Of a stretch of DNA of 64,000 nucleotides, positions 44,145 through 52,659 are shown piece by piece. The notes under the pieces are model-generated. The model made no database searches, had not been told where the DNA came from, and saw only the letters and a program-made list of their open reading frames with translations. Made by a program: the position numbers and the translations under genes. This DNA comes from CAMLIZ01 sp036231905 (lineage in GTDB: Bacteria > Pseudomonadota > Gammaproteobacteria > Burkholderiales > Burkholderiaceae_C), in the NCBI RefSeq assembly GCF_036231905.1, contig NZ_JAZARE010000008.1:255451-319450 (forward strand), in the 5' to 3' direction. How positions within the stretch are numbered: the stretch's first letter is position 1; each line of letters begins with the position of its first letter.

Positions 44145-45317
44145 TCAGGGCGCGGGTGGCTGGCCCACCAGCAGCAGCACGTAGGTCATGTTGTGGAAGA
44201 GGTTGCGGGTGTAGCTGCCGTCGGCGCGCTTGAGCGGGCCGATCTCGCCGAAGGATGCAAAACCCACCAGCGGCAGCTGCGCACCGAAGGTCTGCGACAG
44301 CGCCAGCGTCTCATGGCGGATCTGCTCGCCCAGCAGCCACTTGCGGCCGTTGCAGCTGACCACGAAGGCGGCAGCCGGCTCGAAGGCGTGGGATCGCGCC
44401 TCGGCCGCGATGCGGTACACCTCGCTCACCAGCTGCTCCGGCTCGGCCAGGCACACGCGTACCTGCTTGCCCGCCTGGATGCCACCATACAGCCCGAGCG
44501 AACCCGACTCCACGCTGAAGTCCGGCACGATGGTGCGCAGGATCTTCTCGCCCTCGCGTTCGCTGTCGGTCACGGTGAGCGCCAGCACGCCGCGGTCGGT
44601 CTGCAGCACCTGCTTGCCGGTCTCGCGCTCGATGAAGCCCATGGCCTCCAGGCCGTCGATCTGCATCACATTGGTGCCGCTGGCGCGCTCCACCTGGCCG
44701 GCGCGGCCCACCGGCGTGAGCGAGTTGCCGATCGCGATGTCGAAGTGCAGCGGGCCGTCGGCCGCCACCATCACGACGCCGTGGGTCTGGATCTCGCGGT
44801 TGGCGAACACGAAGCACTGCACCATCTGGTTGTCGTCGGCGGCCAGCCCGCCGATCACCGGCACGTCCACCTCGTCGCGCACCACGGTCTCGATGCGGCT
44901 GGCATCGGTGCGGAAGTCGGAGAACATGAAATACAGCGCCGGCTTGGCCTTCAGCCGCGGTGCCAGCTGGGCCAGGCAGTGGCGCACCGCCGCTTCGGGC
45001 TGGGTGCCCACGCCGCCAGCGCTGGCGAGATGGAAGGTCACCGCGCCTTCGGTGCTGATGCCCAGCGCGGCCACGCCCAGGTTGGACACCTCGCCCGGCA
45101 CGAAGTAGCCGTCCCCCGAGTTGCCCGCCACGATGACGTCGGGGTTGCCGAGCGCGTCGTACAGGCCTTCCAGCAGCTCCGGGTTGCGGGCGTGCGCCAC
45201 CGCGGCAAACAGCAGCACCAGCTCGGGCTTCACCGGCGCCAGCGCGGTGCCCAGCTCGATGCCGGCACGGTAGGGGTCGGATGCGAGCGAACTGGCGGAC
45301 CGGGCGATCACGGCCAT
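44145..45317 (-). CDS. FIST-domain sensory protein
   Basis: A 390-residue cytosolic protein with FIST N (about 25-220: ELVLLFAAVAHA, NPDVIVAGNSGDGYF, PALYFMFSDFRTD, VPVIGGLAADDN) and FIST C (about 225-375: NVMQIDGLEAMGFI, AEARSHAFEPAAAFVVSCNGRKWLLG, PLVGFASFGEIGPL). FIST domains are proposed small-ligand sensors, possibly for amino acids, linked to signal transduction. It lies between the REC-GGDEF-EAL gene (18 bases) and the kinase gene (4 bases), and so probably feeds ligand status to the kinase. Confidence 0.9.
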   Translation of the reverse strand: MAVIARSASSLASDPYRAGIELGTALAPVKPELVLLFAAVAHARNPELLEGLYDALGNPDVIVAGNSGDGYFVPGEVSNLGVAALGISTEGAVTFHLASAGGVGTQPEAAVRHCLAQLAPRLKAKPALYFMFSDFRTDASRIETVVRDEVDVPVIGGLAADDNQMVQCFVFANREIQTHGVVMVAADGPLHFDIAIGNSLTPVGRAGQVERASGTNVMQIDGLEAMGFIERETGKQVLQTDRGVLALTVTDSEREGEKILRTIVPDFSVESGSLGLYGGIQAGKQVRVCLAEPEQLVSEVYRIAAEARSHAFEPAAAFVVSCNGRKWLLGEQIRHETLALSQTFGAQLPLVGFASFGEIGPLKRADGSYTRNLFHNMTYVLLLVGQPPAP

Positions 45318-45335
45318 GGATGCCTCCTGTGCCTA

Positions 45336-47543
45336 TCAGCGCTCGGCCAGCAGGCGCAGCAGCGCCTCGCCGGTCATGGGCTTGCCCCAGAGGTAGCCCT
45401 GGGCCTCGTCGCAGCCCAGGCCGCGCAGCAGCTCGGCCTGGGCCTGTGTCTCCACCCCTTCGGCAATCACCTTCAGGCCGAGCTTGTGCGACAGCGCGAT
45501 CACCATCTCCACGATGCGGGTGTCCGGCTGCGGCGCGCCCAGCGGGCGGATGAAGGCCTTGTCGATCTTGATGCGGTCCACCGGCAAGCGGTCCAGGTAG
45601 GACAGGCTCGAATAGCCGGTGCCGAAGTCGTCGATGGCCACCGCCACCGCGCGGGCCTTCACCTCGTGCAGCGCGCGCTCGATCGCGCTGGAGCCGGTCA
45701 TCGCCACCGATTCTGTGATCTCCAGCTCCAGCGCCTGGGCCGGCGTGGCGTGGTCGCGCAGGGCGCGGTCCAGCACTTCCAGGAACGCCGGGTGGCGGAA
45801 CTGCACCGGTGACACGTTGACCGCCATGCGCAGCGGTGGCAGCCCCTGCGCCTGCACCTGCTGCAGCATCTGCAGTGCGGCGCGCAGGCCCCATTCGCCC
45901 AGGTTGACGATCAGGCCCGACTGCTCTGCCACCGGGATGAAGACCTCCGGCGACACCAGGGACTCTTCCGACGTGGGCCAGCGCATCAGCGCCTCCACGC
46001 CCACGATGCGGCCGCTGGCCAGCTCCACCTGCGGCTGGAAGGCCATGTACAAACGCTCGAACTGGAACGCATGGCGCAGGTCGGCCAGCAGCCGGGTGCG
46101 GTGGCGGGTCTCGTGCGCGATGGTGTCGGTGAAATACACCACCTGGCCCTGGCCGGCGGCCTTGGCGCGCTTGATCGCGATGGAGGCGTCCTTCAGCAGG
46201 TCGGCCCCGCTGCCGCCATAACCGGTCAGGCGCACCAGCCCGATGGAGGCGGACACCATGTGGTCGGTGCCCGCGGGCGCAAAAGGCTGGGCGAACAGCT
46301 GCCGCAGCACCTCGGGCCGCACCTGGGCCTCGTCGCCGAGCACACCGAACACGTCGCCGGCCACGCGCGCCACCACGCAGTGCGCGCCCAGCCCATCGAC
46401 CAGCCGGGCGCTGATCGCCTGCAGCAGTGCGTCGCCATAGGCGTGGCCGAACATGTCGTTGGCTTCGGAGAACTGGTCCACGTCGAGCAGCGCCACGGCC
46501 TTGCCGGCCTGCTGGCCGGCGCTGCGCAGGGTGTCGATGCGGTGGATCAAGGCCAGCCGGTTGGGCAGGCGCAGCAGCCGGTCGGTGAAGGCATGCTCGC
46601 GCAGCTCGGCCACCAGCTCCACGTTTTCGCAGCAGATGGCGATGTTGGAGCAGAACACCTCCAGCAGTTGCTCATCGACGTGGCGCAGCGGCGCGGCCGA
46701 CTCCAGGTACACCGCGAAGGAGCGCCCCTGGCGGCCGCTGAAGTGCAGGGTGAGGTGGCGCGGGCCGATCTGCCGCGCGCCGGTGTCGAAGCTGCGGCGC
46801 AAGCTGGCCACCAGTTGGGGGTCGTCGATCTCGGACAGCGGCCGGTTCAGGAAACCGGCGCAGCGCCCGGCCGCCGCGATCACCAGGCCGTTGCCCGGCT
46901 GCGCCCGGTTGGCGCTGGCGCACACCAGGCCCGCCGGCGCGATGCCCATCAGCGCGGCCAGCTGGGTGAGCACGCCCTCGCTGAACTCCGTGATGCCCTG
47001 CAGCGAGATGAAGTCGTTGCAGGCGTTGACGATCTGCTTGAGGCCGCGCCGGCTGTGCTGCAGCCGGCTCAGCTGGTCGAAGGACCGCACCGCGGCGATC
47101 ATCGCGGTGAGCAGCTTGGTGCGGGTGAGCTCGCTCTTGGTCTTGTAGTCGTTGATGTCGTAGTGGCAGATCGTTTCGATCTCCGGGGCATAGCCCGGCT
47201 GGCCGGTGCGCAGGATGATGCGCACCTCCGCCAGGCCCAGCACCTCGCGCACCACGCGCACCATCGCCAGGCCGGCGTCTTCGCGCTCCATCACCACGTC
47301 CAGCAGGATGACCGCCACGTCGGGGTGCTCGCGCAACAAGGCCACGGCCTCGTGCGAGGTGGCGGCATGCAGAAAGGCGAGTGGCCGCTCCAGGATGCGG
47401 CTGGCACGCAGCGCGAGTTCGGTGCTGCGGTGCACATCCTGGTCGTCGTCGACGATCAGGATCTTCCACGGAGCGGCATAGTCCGGCGCATTGGCGGCGG
47501 TGTCGTCGCCGTAGAACTCGACCAGTTCGCCGCCAGTGGCCAT
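45336..47543 (-). CDS. Response regulator with DUF3369-like, GGDEF and EAL domains (c-di-GMP signalling)
   Basis: A 735-residue protein. A REC domain (about 26-150) has phospho-acceptor Asp82 in ILLDVVM. A DUF3369-like segment follows (about 165-310), then a GGDEF domain (about 320-475) with AGDVF at 395-399 in place of GGDEF, and an EAL domain (about 485-735) with intact EAL (517-519), DFGTGYSSLSYL and KIDKAFI. The diguanylate cyclase half is probably inactive and the phosphodiesterase half active, lowering c-di-GMP on phosphorylation. It is first in the operon with FIST and kinase genes. Confidence 0.92.
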   Translation of the reverse strand: MATGGELVEFYGDDTAANAPDYAAPWKILIVDDDQDVHRSTELALRASRILERPLAFLHAATSHEAVALLREHPDVAVILLDVVMEREDAGLAMVRVVREVLGLAEVRIILRTGQPGYAPEIETICHYDINDYKTKSELTRTKLLTAMIAAVRSFDQLSRLQHSRRGLKQIVNACNDFISLQGITEFSEGVLTQLAALMGIAPAGLVCASANRAQPGNGLVIAAAGRCAGFLNRPLSEIDDPQLVASLRRSFDTGARQIGPRHLTLHFSGRQGRSFAVYLESAAPLRHVDEQLLEVFCSNIAICCENVELVAELREHAFTDRLLRLPNRLALIHRIDTLRSAGQQAGKAVALLDVDQFSEANDMFGHAYGDALLQAISARLVDGLGAHCVVARVAGDVFGVLGDEAQVRPEVLRQLFAQPFAPAGTDHMVSASIGLVRLTGYGGSGADLLKDASIAIKRAKAAGQGQVVYFTDTIAHETRHRTRLLADLRHAFQFERLYMAFQPQVELASGRIVGVEALMRWPTSEESLVSPEVFIPVAEQSGLIVNLGEWGLRAALQMLQQVQAQGLPPLRMAVNVSPVQFRHPAFLEVLDRALRDHATPAQALELEITESVAMTGSSAIERALHEVKARAVAVAIDDFGTGYSSLSYLDRLPVDRIKIDKAFIRPLGAPQPDTRIVEMVIALSHKLGLKVIAEGVETQAQAELLRGLGCDEAQGYLWGKPMTGEALLRLLAER

Positions 47544-47630
47544 TCGCGCTCTTGCGGGAGGGGTTGTTGCAGGATGCTACCCGGGCAGGAGGGGGCCTCA
47601 ACCCGGGCTTACCAGCAGGTGTGTGACACC

Positions 47631-47657
47631 TTGCCGGAAGGCGCTGCTGCCTAGAAT
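47631..47657 (+). promoter_or_regulatory. Possible sigma-70 promoter of the peptidase gene
   Basis: TTGCCG and TAGAAT are 15 bases apart (16 if CTTGCC is used), ending 29 bases before the peptidase ATG. The spacing is shorter than ideal. Confidence 0.35.
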
Positions 47658-47686
47658 CCCCGGCTTCCGCCTCACAGGGAGCTCCC

Positions 47687-49546
47687 ATGCGTTTGTGCCT
47701 CACCGCGGCACTCCTGGCCGTCACCATCGGCCTGTCACCCGCCACCCAGGCCGCCGAATCCGAAGCCGACCGCTGGAACCTGGCCGACATCTACCCGGCG
47801 CAGGCGGCCTGGGATGCCGACGCCGCCAAGCTGGAGTCCCAGTTCAAGGCCTTCGGCGCCTGCAAGGGGCAGCTGGGCCGCAGCGCCGCGCGCCTGCGCG
47901 AATGCCTGGACCTCAACGCCGACATGACCAAGCGGCTGTACCGCCTGTACGTGTACGCCGCCGAGCGGCTGGCCGAGGACACCGGCGTGTCGGCCAGCCT
48001 GGCGCTGCAGCAGCGCGTCGACCTGCTGCAGAACCGCCTGAGCGAAACGGTCGCCTTCATGGAGCCCGAGATCCTGCGCATCGGTGCGCCGAAGGTGAAG
48101 CAGTTCCTCGCCCAGGACAAGGGCCTGGGCGTCCACCGCTTCGGCCTGGAACGCACGCTGCGCACCGCGGCCCACACGCTGAGCGCGGAAGGCGAGGGCA
48201 TCATCGCCGCCTTCGGCTTGATGAACGACAGCGGCCAGGCGGCCTACAACATCCTGTCCAACGCCGACATTCCCTGGCCCAAGCTCAAGCTCGCCAGCGG
48301 GGAGGAGGTGACGCTGGACGCATCGGCCTACACCAAGTACCGCGAGGCGCCCAACCGCGAGGACCGCAAGCGCGTGATGGACGCGTTCTTCGGCACCTTC
48401 AAGACCTACGAGCGCACCATGGGCGTGACGCTGTATGCGCAGCTCAAGCAGGACAAGGTGTACGCCGCGGTGCGCAAGTACCCCGACTCCATCACCCGCT
48501 CGCTCGACCAGGAGAACCTGCCGGTGGCGGTGATCGACACCCTGATCGCGCAGACCAACGCCAACCTGCCCACGCTGCACCGCTACTTCAAGCTGCGCGC
48601 GAAGCTGCTGGGCGTGAGCGACATGCGCTACTACGACATCTACCCGCCGCTGGTGCGCGGGGAGAACTTCAAGTTCCCGCTCGCCGCGGCCAAGCAGTTC
48701 ACCCTGGAGGCGGTGGCACCGCTGGGCACCGAGTACGTGGAGGCCATGCGCAAGGGCTTCGACAGCCGCTGGATGGACGCCTACCCGCGCCCGCGCAAGC
48801 TCTCCGGTGCGCACATGGCCGGTTATGCCTACGACCTGCACCCCTTCGTGCTGATGAACTACAACGACGACTACGAGTCGGTGACCACCCTGGCCCATGA
48901 ATGGGGCCATGCGATGCACTCGTACCTGGCCAGCCGCGCCCAGCCCTTCGTGACGGCCAACTACGCCACCTTCACCGCCGAGATCGCCTCCACCTTCAAC
49001 GAAGCCCTGCTGCTGGACCGCATGCTCAGGGCCGCCAAAACCGACGACGAGCGCCTGTTCTACCTGGGCTCGGCGCTCGAAGGCCTGCGCGGCACCTTCT
49101 TCCGGCAGGCGATGTTCGCGGAGTTCGAGCGCACCATCCACGCCCAAGCCGACCGCGGCGAGCCGCTCACCGGCGAGGCGCTCACCAAGACCTACTGCGA
49201 CATCCTCAAGCGCTACCACGGCGCCGACCAGGGCGTGGTGGCCATCGACGAGGCCTACTGTACCGAGTGGGCCTACATCCCCCACTTCTACAACGCGTTC
49301 TACGTCTACCAGTACGCCACCTCCATCGCCGCCAGCCAGCAGTTCGCGAAGGCGGTGGCGGGCGGCGACAAGGCGGCGCTGGAGCGTTACCTCGGGCTGC
49401 TGAAGGCGGGCGGCTCGGGCTACCCCTACGACCTGGTCAAGCGCGCCGGGGTGGACCTGGCCACGCCCGCGCCCTACCAGGCGCTGGTGGCGCGCATGAA
49501 CCAGATCATGGACGACATCGAGGCCATCCTCGCCAAGCGGCGCTGA
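47687..49546 (+). CDS. pepF: Exported oligoendopeptidase F (M3 family)
   Basis: A 619-residue zinc metallopeptidase. Unlike most cytosolic PepF proteins it has a signal peptide (LCLTAALLAVTIGLSPATQAA), placing it in the periplasm or outside. The fold begins RWNLADIYPAQ. The zinc motif HEWGH sits in TLAHEWGHAMHSYL, with a second Glu ligand in the following ASTFNEALLLD helix, and the substrate-binding YIPHFYNAFYVYQYATS is present. It should cleave short peptides of about 6-18 residues. GGGAG lies 6 bases ahead of its ATG. Confidence 0.92.
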   Translation: MRLCLTAALLAVTIGLSPATQAAESEADRWNLADIYPAQAAWDADAAKLESQFKAFGACKGQLGRSAARLRECLDLNADMTKRLYRLYVYAAERLAEDTGVSASLALQQRVDLLQNRLSETVAFMEPEILRIGAPKVKQFLAQDKGLGVHRFGLERTLRTAAHTLSAEGEGIIAAFGLMNDSGQAAYNILSNADIPWPKLKLASGEEVTLDASAYTKYREAPNREDRKRVMDAFFGTFKTYERTMGVTLYAQLKQDKVYAAVRKYPDSITRSLDQENLPVAVIDTLIAQTNANLPTLHRYFKLRAKLLGVSDMRYYDIYPPLVRGENFKFPLAAAKQFTLEAVAPLGTEYVEAMRKGFDSRWMDAYPRPRKLSGAHMAGYAYDLHPFVLMNYNDDYESVTTLAHEWGHAMHSYLASRAQPFVTANYATFTAEIASTFNEALLLDRMLRAAKTDDERLFYLGSALEGLRGTFFRQAMFAEFERTIHAQADRGEPLTGEALTKTYCDILKRYHGADQGVVAIDEAYCTEWAYIPHFYNAFYVYQYATSIAASQQFAKAVAGGDKAALERYLGLLKAGGSGYPYDLVKRAGVDLATPAPYQALVARMNQIMDDIEAILAKRR

Positions 49547-49644
49547 TTGCGGCGGGAGTGGAGCCTGGAAGGCTTGCTGCAAAGCCGTCCAGGTGACGGC
49601 CCTGCGATTGCTCACGTTCGTAGGGCTTGGTCACATCCGGGGTC

Positions 49645-49662
49645 GCCGCCCTCGGGGGCGGC
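49645..49662 (+). repeat. Hairpin GCCGCCC-TCGG-GGGCGGC
   Basis: Perfect 7-base stem with a TCGG tetraloop in the 211 bases between the peptidase and lipoprotein genes, about 100 bases after the peptidase stop. No T-run. It may be a 3' mRNA end structure. Confidence 0.35.
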
Positions 49663-49757
49663 GCACCACGGGGCCGGCGCCGACGCATCCGGGAAAGTAC
49701 GGGCACGGCGTGTGCTGGCCTGCTGCTGTTTCCAACCCCCAGCCCAGGAGCTCTCAC

Positions 49758-50081
49758 ATGCAATCGACCACTTCCCTGTTCCGCCTGACCGCCCTTGTTG
49801 CCGCCACGTCGGCCGCACTGATGCTCTCGGCCTGCAACAAGGCCAACGACGCCGGCAGCGGCAGCACCACCGGCACCAGCACCACCGCTCCTACCGGCGC
49901 TGACACCAGCTCCACCACCAGCGGTACCGGCAGCACCACGGGCGGCGCCACCAGCGGCTCCACCTCGTCCACCACCGGCACGTCCGGCACCGACACCACC
50001 GGCACGGCGGGCAGCACGACCGGCAGCACCTCTGCCACGATGCCGGCCGACGCGGCTTCCGCTCCGAAGACCACCCCGTAA
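49758..50081 (+). CDS. Low-complexity Thr/Ser/Gly lipoprotein
   Basis: A 107-residue protein with a lipoprotein signal (SAALMLSAC, Cys near residue 27). After NKANDAG almost the entire mature part is made of Thr, Ser and Gly with a few Ala and Pro, in imperfect repeats of GTS, STTG and TTG. It would form an extended, flexible, possibly glycosylated tether at the envelope. Function is unknown. CCAGGAG lies 9 bases before the ATG. The repeated codons (ACC, AGC, GGC) look expandable. Confidence 0.75.
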   Translation: MQSTTSLFRLTALVAATSAALMLSACNKANDAGSGSTTGTSTTAPTGADTSSTTSGTGSTTGGATSGSTSSTTGTSGTDTTGTAGSTTGSTSATMPADAASAPKTTP

Positions 50082-50116
50082 GCCGTTTCTCAGACTGGCA
50101 ACGCGCGGGCAGGACG

Positions 50117-50593
50117 TCAGCCCGCGTGCTGCCAGCGCCCCTGCACCGTGATCTCCGTCTTGACCGAGTTCGCGATGTAGCACTGCTCGTGTGCACTGTG
50201 ATGCAGGCGCTCCACGTCTGCATCACTCGGGCGCTTGGTGCCCGAAAACACCACCTCGGGGCGCAGCGTGGCCCGGGTCACGGCCTGGCGGCCGTGGCCG
50301 ATGTCCTCCATTACCCCTTCGGCCGCGTCGCTGTAGCGGTCCACGCACAGGCCTTCGCGCCCCGCCAGCCACAGGAAGGTGAGCATGTGGCAGCTCGACA
50401 GGGCCGCCACGAACGCCTCTTCCGGATCCACGTTGGCCGGATTGGAATACGGCACCCGCACCGACAGCGGCGAGCTCGACGCCGGCACCACCGCACCCCC
50501 GTCGAAGCGCCATTCATGCGCGCGGCTGTAGCGGTTGTCGGTGAAGGCGGCGTCGCCGCGGGTCCAGTCGATCTGGGCGGTGTAGAGGTGCAT
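50117..50593 (-). CDS. OsmC-family peroxidase-like protein
   Basis: A 158-residue OsmC/Ohr-fold protein that reduces organic hydroperoxides with a Cys pair. The peroxidatic Cys is in SSCHMLTFL and the resolving one in EQCYIANS; the N-terminal HLYTAQIDWTRG and YSRAHEWRFDGG fit the OsmC layout. It lies 23 bases after the GntR gene on the same strand and is probably co-regulated with it. A 9-base hairpin with one wobble pair (50102-50128) overlaps its stop and may end transcription. Confidence 0.88.
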   Translation of the reverse strand: MHLYTAQIDWTRGDAAFTDNRYSRAHEWRFDGGAVVPASSSPLSVRVPYSNPANVDPEEAFVAALSSCHMLTFLWLAGREGLCVDRYSDAAEGVMEDIGHGRQAVTRATLRPEVVFSGTKRPSDADVERLHHSAHEQCYIANSVKTEITVQGRWQHAG

Positions 50594-50616
50594 CGCAGGC
50601 TCCTGTTGAACGACCG

Positions 50617-51252
50617 TCAGGCCACGGCGGCCACGGCCAGGGATTGGGTTTCTCGCAGGTGCCGGGTGAGCACCTCGACGGCCTTGTCGACATCGCGTGC
50701 CTGCACGGCGCTCAGCAGCGCATGGTGTTCGTCGTGCCAGCCGGCCCGGCGCGAGCCGGGCTGCAGCCGGGCCACGTAGAAGCGCTGCACCGAGCCGCGC
50801 AGGCTCGCGATGATCTGCAGCGTGCGGGGGCGTTCACAGGGCGCATACAGCGCGTCGTGGAAGGCCCGGTCGCCACGCGCCCAGCCCTGCACGTCATCTT
50901 CGGCATCCAGCTGGCGCTGCAGGGTGGCCAGCCGGCGCACAGTGGCCTCCGTATGGCGCGGCACGGCGTGGCGCAGCGCCTCGCACTCCAGCAGCACGCG
51001 CAGGTCGAACACCTCGCTCATCTCCTGCGCGCTGAAGCCGGCCACGAAGGCCCCGCGGTTCGGCTCCACCACCACCAGGGCTTCCGCCTGCAGCGCGCTC
51101 AGCGCATCGCGCACCGGGATGCGGCTGACACCGAACTCGGCGGCCAGCTCTTCCTGGCGCAGCGCCGCGCCCGGCGGCCAGCGCCCAGCGTTGATGGCGT
51201 CCCGCAGCGCGCTGGTGAGCGAGGCTGCGGCCGTGGGGGAACTGGTGCGCAT
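50617..51252 (-). CDS. GntR-family (FCD) transcriptional regulator
   Basis: A 211-residue FadR-type regulator. The winged helix (ALRDAINAGRWPPGAALRQEELAAEFGVSRIPVRDALSALQAE region) is followed by an FCD effector domain with EVFDLRVLLECEALR, DRAFHDALY and DEHHALLSAVQARD. The His and Asp residues there may bind a metal and a carboxylate ligand. Its ATG at 51252 lies 8 bases after an 18-base perfect palindrome, so it is almost certainly autoregulated. OsmC follows as a likely operon partner. Confidence 0.9.
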   Translation of the reverse strand: MRTSSPTAAASLTSALRDAINAGRWPPGAALRQEELAAEFGVSRIPVRDALSALQAEALVVVEPNRGAFVAGFSAQEMSEVFDLRVLLECEALRHAVPRHTEATVRRLATLQRQLDAEDDVQGWARGDRAFHDALYAPCERPRTLQIIASLRGSVQRFYVARLQPGSRRAGWHDEHHALLSAVQARDVDKAVEVLTRHLRETQSLAVAAVA

Positions 51253-51259
51253 CCGTTCA

Positions 51260-51277
51260 TTGTATACATGTATACAA
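51260..51277. promoter_or_regulatory. Operator TTGTATACATGTATACAA
   Basis: A perfect 18-base palindrome directly before the GntR start. The TGTATACA half-sites are of the type bound by FadR/FCD-subfamily GntR proteins. The placement over the likely promoter or leader indicates autorepression. Confidence 0.7.
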
Positions 51278-51290
51278 ACGCCTGGGATTG

Positions 51291-51325
51291 AAAAAAGCCC
51301 GTTCACCACGGGTGGCAACGGGCTT
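51291..51325 (-). terminator. Intrinsic terminator (leftward)
   Basis: Read leftward, AAGCCCGTT and AACGGGCTT form a perfect 9-base stem with a 13-base loop followed by a run of T. It ends leftward transcription from the gloA-paiB genes before the GntR operator. Confidence 0.75.
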
Positions 51326-51499
51326 CGTTCACCGGGCCTGGGGAACAGCCTTCAGGCCTCCAGGACGGGATTTGCTGACAACGGTGACGGGTTCCATGAT
51401 TCCGCCCATTGGTGCGGCCGGTTCATGTCAGCAATGTCGTTATTGTGCGGGCGCCGTGTGACAGTGATTTGACGAGAAGCAGGCTTTGCGCGGCGCTGT

Positions 51500-52144
51500 T
51501 CAAGCCATGCCGGGCCGGCGCACAAGCTGCGCCATCGCCGCGGTGCCGGCATCGCTGCCTTCGGCGAGCAGCCCCTGGGTCACGCCCTCGCGGTCGGCGG
51601 CGGGGCGGTTCTGGCTCACCTTCCACTTGCCTTCCAGCCGCAGCAGCGGAATCTCGATGCCCACGATCGCGCCCAGCAGCTGGGCCGTGAAGTCCGCCGG
51701 CGCATCGTCGATCTGCCAGGGCTCGGCACGGGGGCCTTCATGGCGGGCCGTGAGGCGCTGCAGGAAGGCACGCAGCCACACCGGGTCGTCCTTGGCATGG
51801 AAGCGGCCGTGCGCATGCACGACCGCATAGTTCCAGGTCGGCACCACCTTGCCGTGTTCGCGCTTGCTGGCGTACCACGCCGGCGACACATAGGCCTGCG
51901 GCCCCTGGAAGATGGCGAGTACCGGCGCCCCTGCGGCCAGCTCCTGCCACAGCGGATTGGCGCGTGCCACGTGGCCACGCAGGGTGCCGTGCTCGCCATC
52001 CGCCGCGTCGTACAGCAGCGGAATGTGGTCGGCGCTCAGGCTGCCGTCCGGCGCCTGGCGCACCAGCGTGGCCAGCGGATGCGCCTGCATCAGCGCCTGC
52101 AGCTCGGTCGGGTCGTCCTGCACGAAATGGCGCGGCTGGTACAT
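51500..52144 (-). CDS. PaiB-like FMN-binding split-barrel protein
   Basis: A 214-residue protein of the PaiB/negative transcriptional regulator family: MYQPRHFVQDD, HPLATLV, HIPLL, LRGHVARANPLW, AYVSPAWYASK, VPTWNYAVVHAHG and the C-terminal KWKVSQNRPAADREGV. It binds FMN-like ligands in a split barrel. The DNA-binding role inferred in Bacillus is not established here. Its start overlaps the gloA stop (TGATG). A leftward terminator lies 175 bases downstream. Confidence 0.88.
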   Translation of the reverse strand: MYQPRHFVQDDPTELQALMQAHPLATLVRQAPDGSLSADHIPLLYDAADGEHGTLRGHVARANPLWQELAAGAPVLAIFQGPQAYVSPAWYASKREHGKVVPTWNYAVVHAHGRFHAKDDPVWLRAFLQRLTARHEGPRAEPWQIDDAPADFTAQLLGAIVGIEIPLLRLEGKWKVSQNRPAADREGVTQGLLAEGSDAGTAAMAQLVRRPGMA

Positions 52145-52545
52145 CAGTCGCCCGTGCGTTCGATCAGCTCGATCTTGTAGCCGTCCGGATCGGTGATGAA
52201 GGCGATGACGGTGCTGCCGCCTTTCACCGGGCCCGGTTCGCGGGTGATGGCGCCGCCAAGCGAGGCCGCCTTGTCGCGCAGCCCTGCGCAGGTGGCGGCC
52301 ACGTCCGGCACGCCGATGGCGATGTGGCCGTAGGCGGTGCCCAGTTCATAGCGGTCCACGCCATAGTTGTAGGTGAGCTCGATCTCGGCGTGTTCCGGAT
52401 TGCTGCCGTAGCCCACGAACGCGAGGTCGTACTGCTGTTCAGGCCGCCGCGTGGTGCGCAGCAGTTGCATGCCCAGCACCTGGGTGTAGAAGTCGATGGA
52501 GCGCTGCAGGTGGCCAACGCGCAGCATGGTGTGGAGCAGTCTCAT
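52144..52545 (-). CDS. gloA: Lactoylglutathione lyase (glyoxalase I)
   Basis: A 133-residue metal-dependent enzyme converting the methylglyoxal-glutathione hemithioacetal to S-lactoylglutathione. The four metal ligands fit the expected positions: His5 (LHTMLRV), Glu56 (EIELTYN), His74 (GHIAIGV) and Glu126 (YKIELIE). The length is that of the nickel-activated proteobacterial enzyme. The start is the ATG before RLLHTML; upstream codons in frame are non-family. It is followed by the PaiB-like gene. Confidence 0.95.
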   Translation of the reverse strand: MRLLHTMLRVGHLQRSIDFYTQVLGMQLLRTTRRPEQQYDLAFVGYGSNPEHAEIELTYNYGVDRYELGTAYGHIAIGVPDVAATCAGLRDKAASLGGAITREPGPVKGGSTVIAFITDPDGYKIELIERTGD

Positions 52546-52659
52546 GATGAGGGCCGCCCGGCCGCCCGAAGGCCCTGAAGCGCCCCGAGGGCCACGAGAG
52601 TGGCCCTCTTCGAGGTCCATGGGGGCAGCGAACGAAGTGAGCGTGGGGGTTTCATGTCG

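Noticed and set aside
49645..49662. Intrinsic terminator after the peptidase gene
   Set aside because: A clean stem with a TCGG loop is present but no T-run follows, so it is listed only as a hairpin.
49861..50040. CRISPR-like or tandem DNA repeat in the Thr/Ser/Gly region
   Set aside because: The repetition is of short codon patterns inside a coding frame, with no regular spacer structure.
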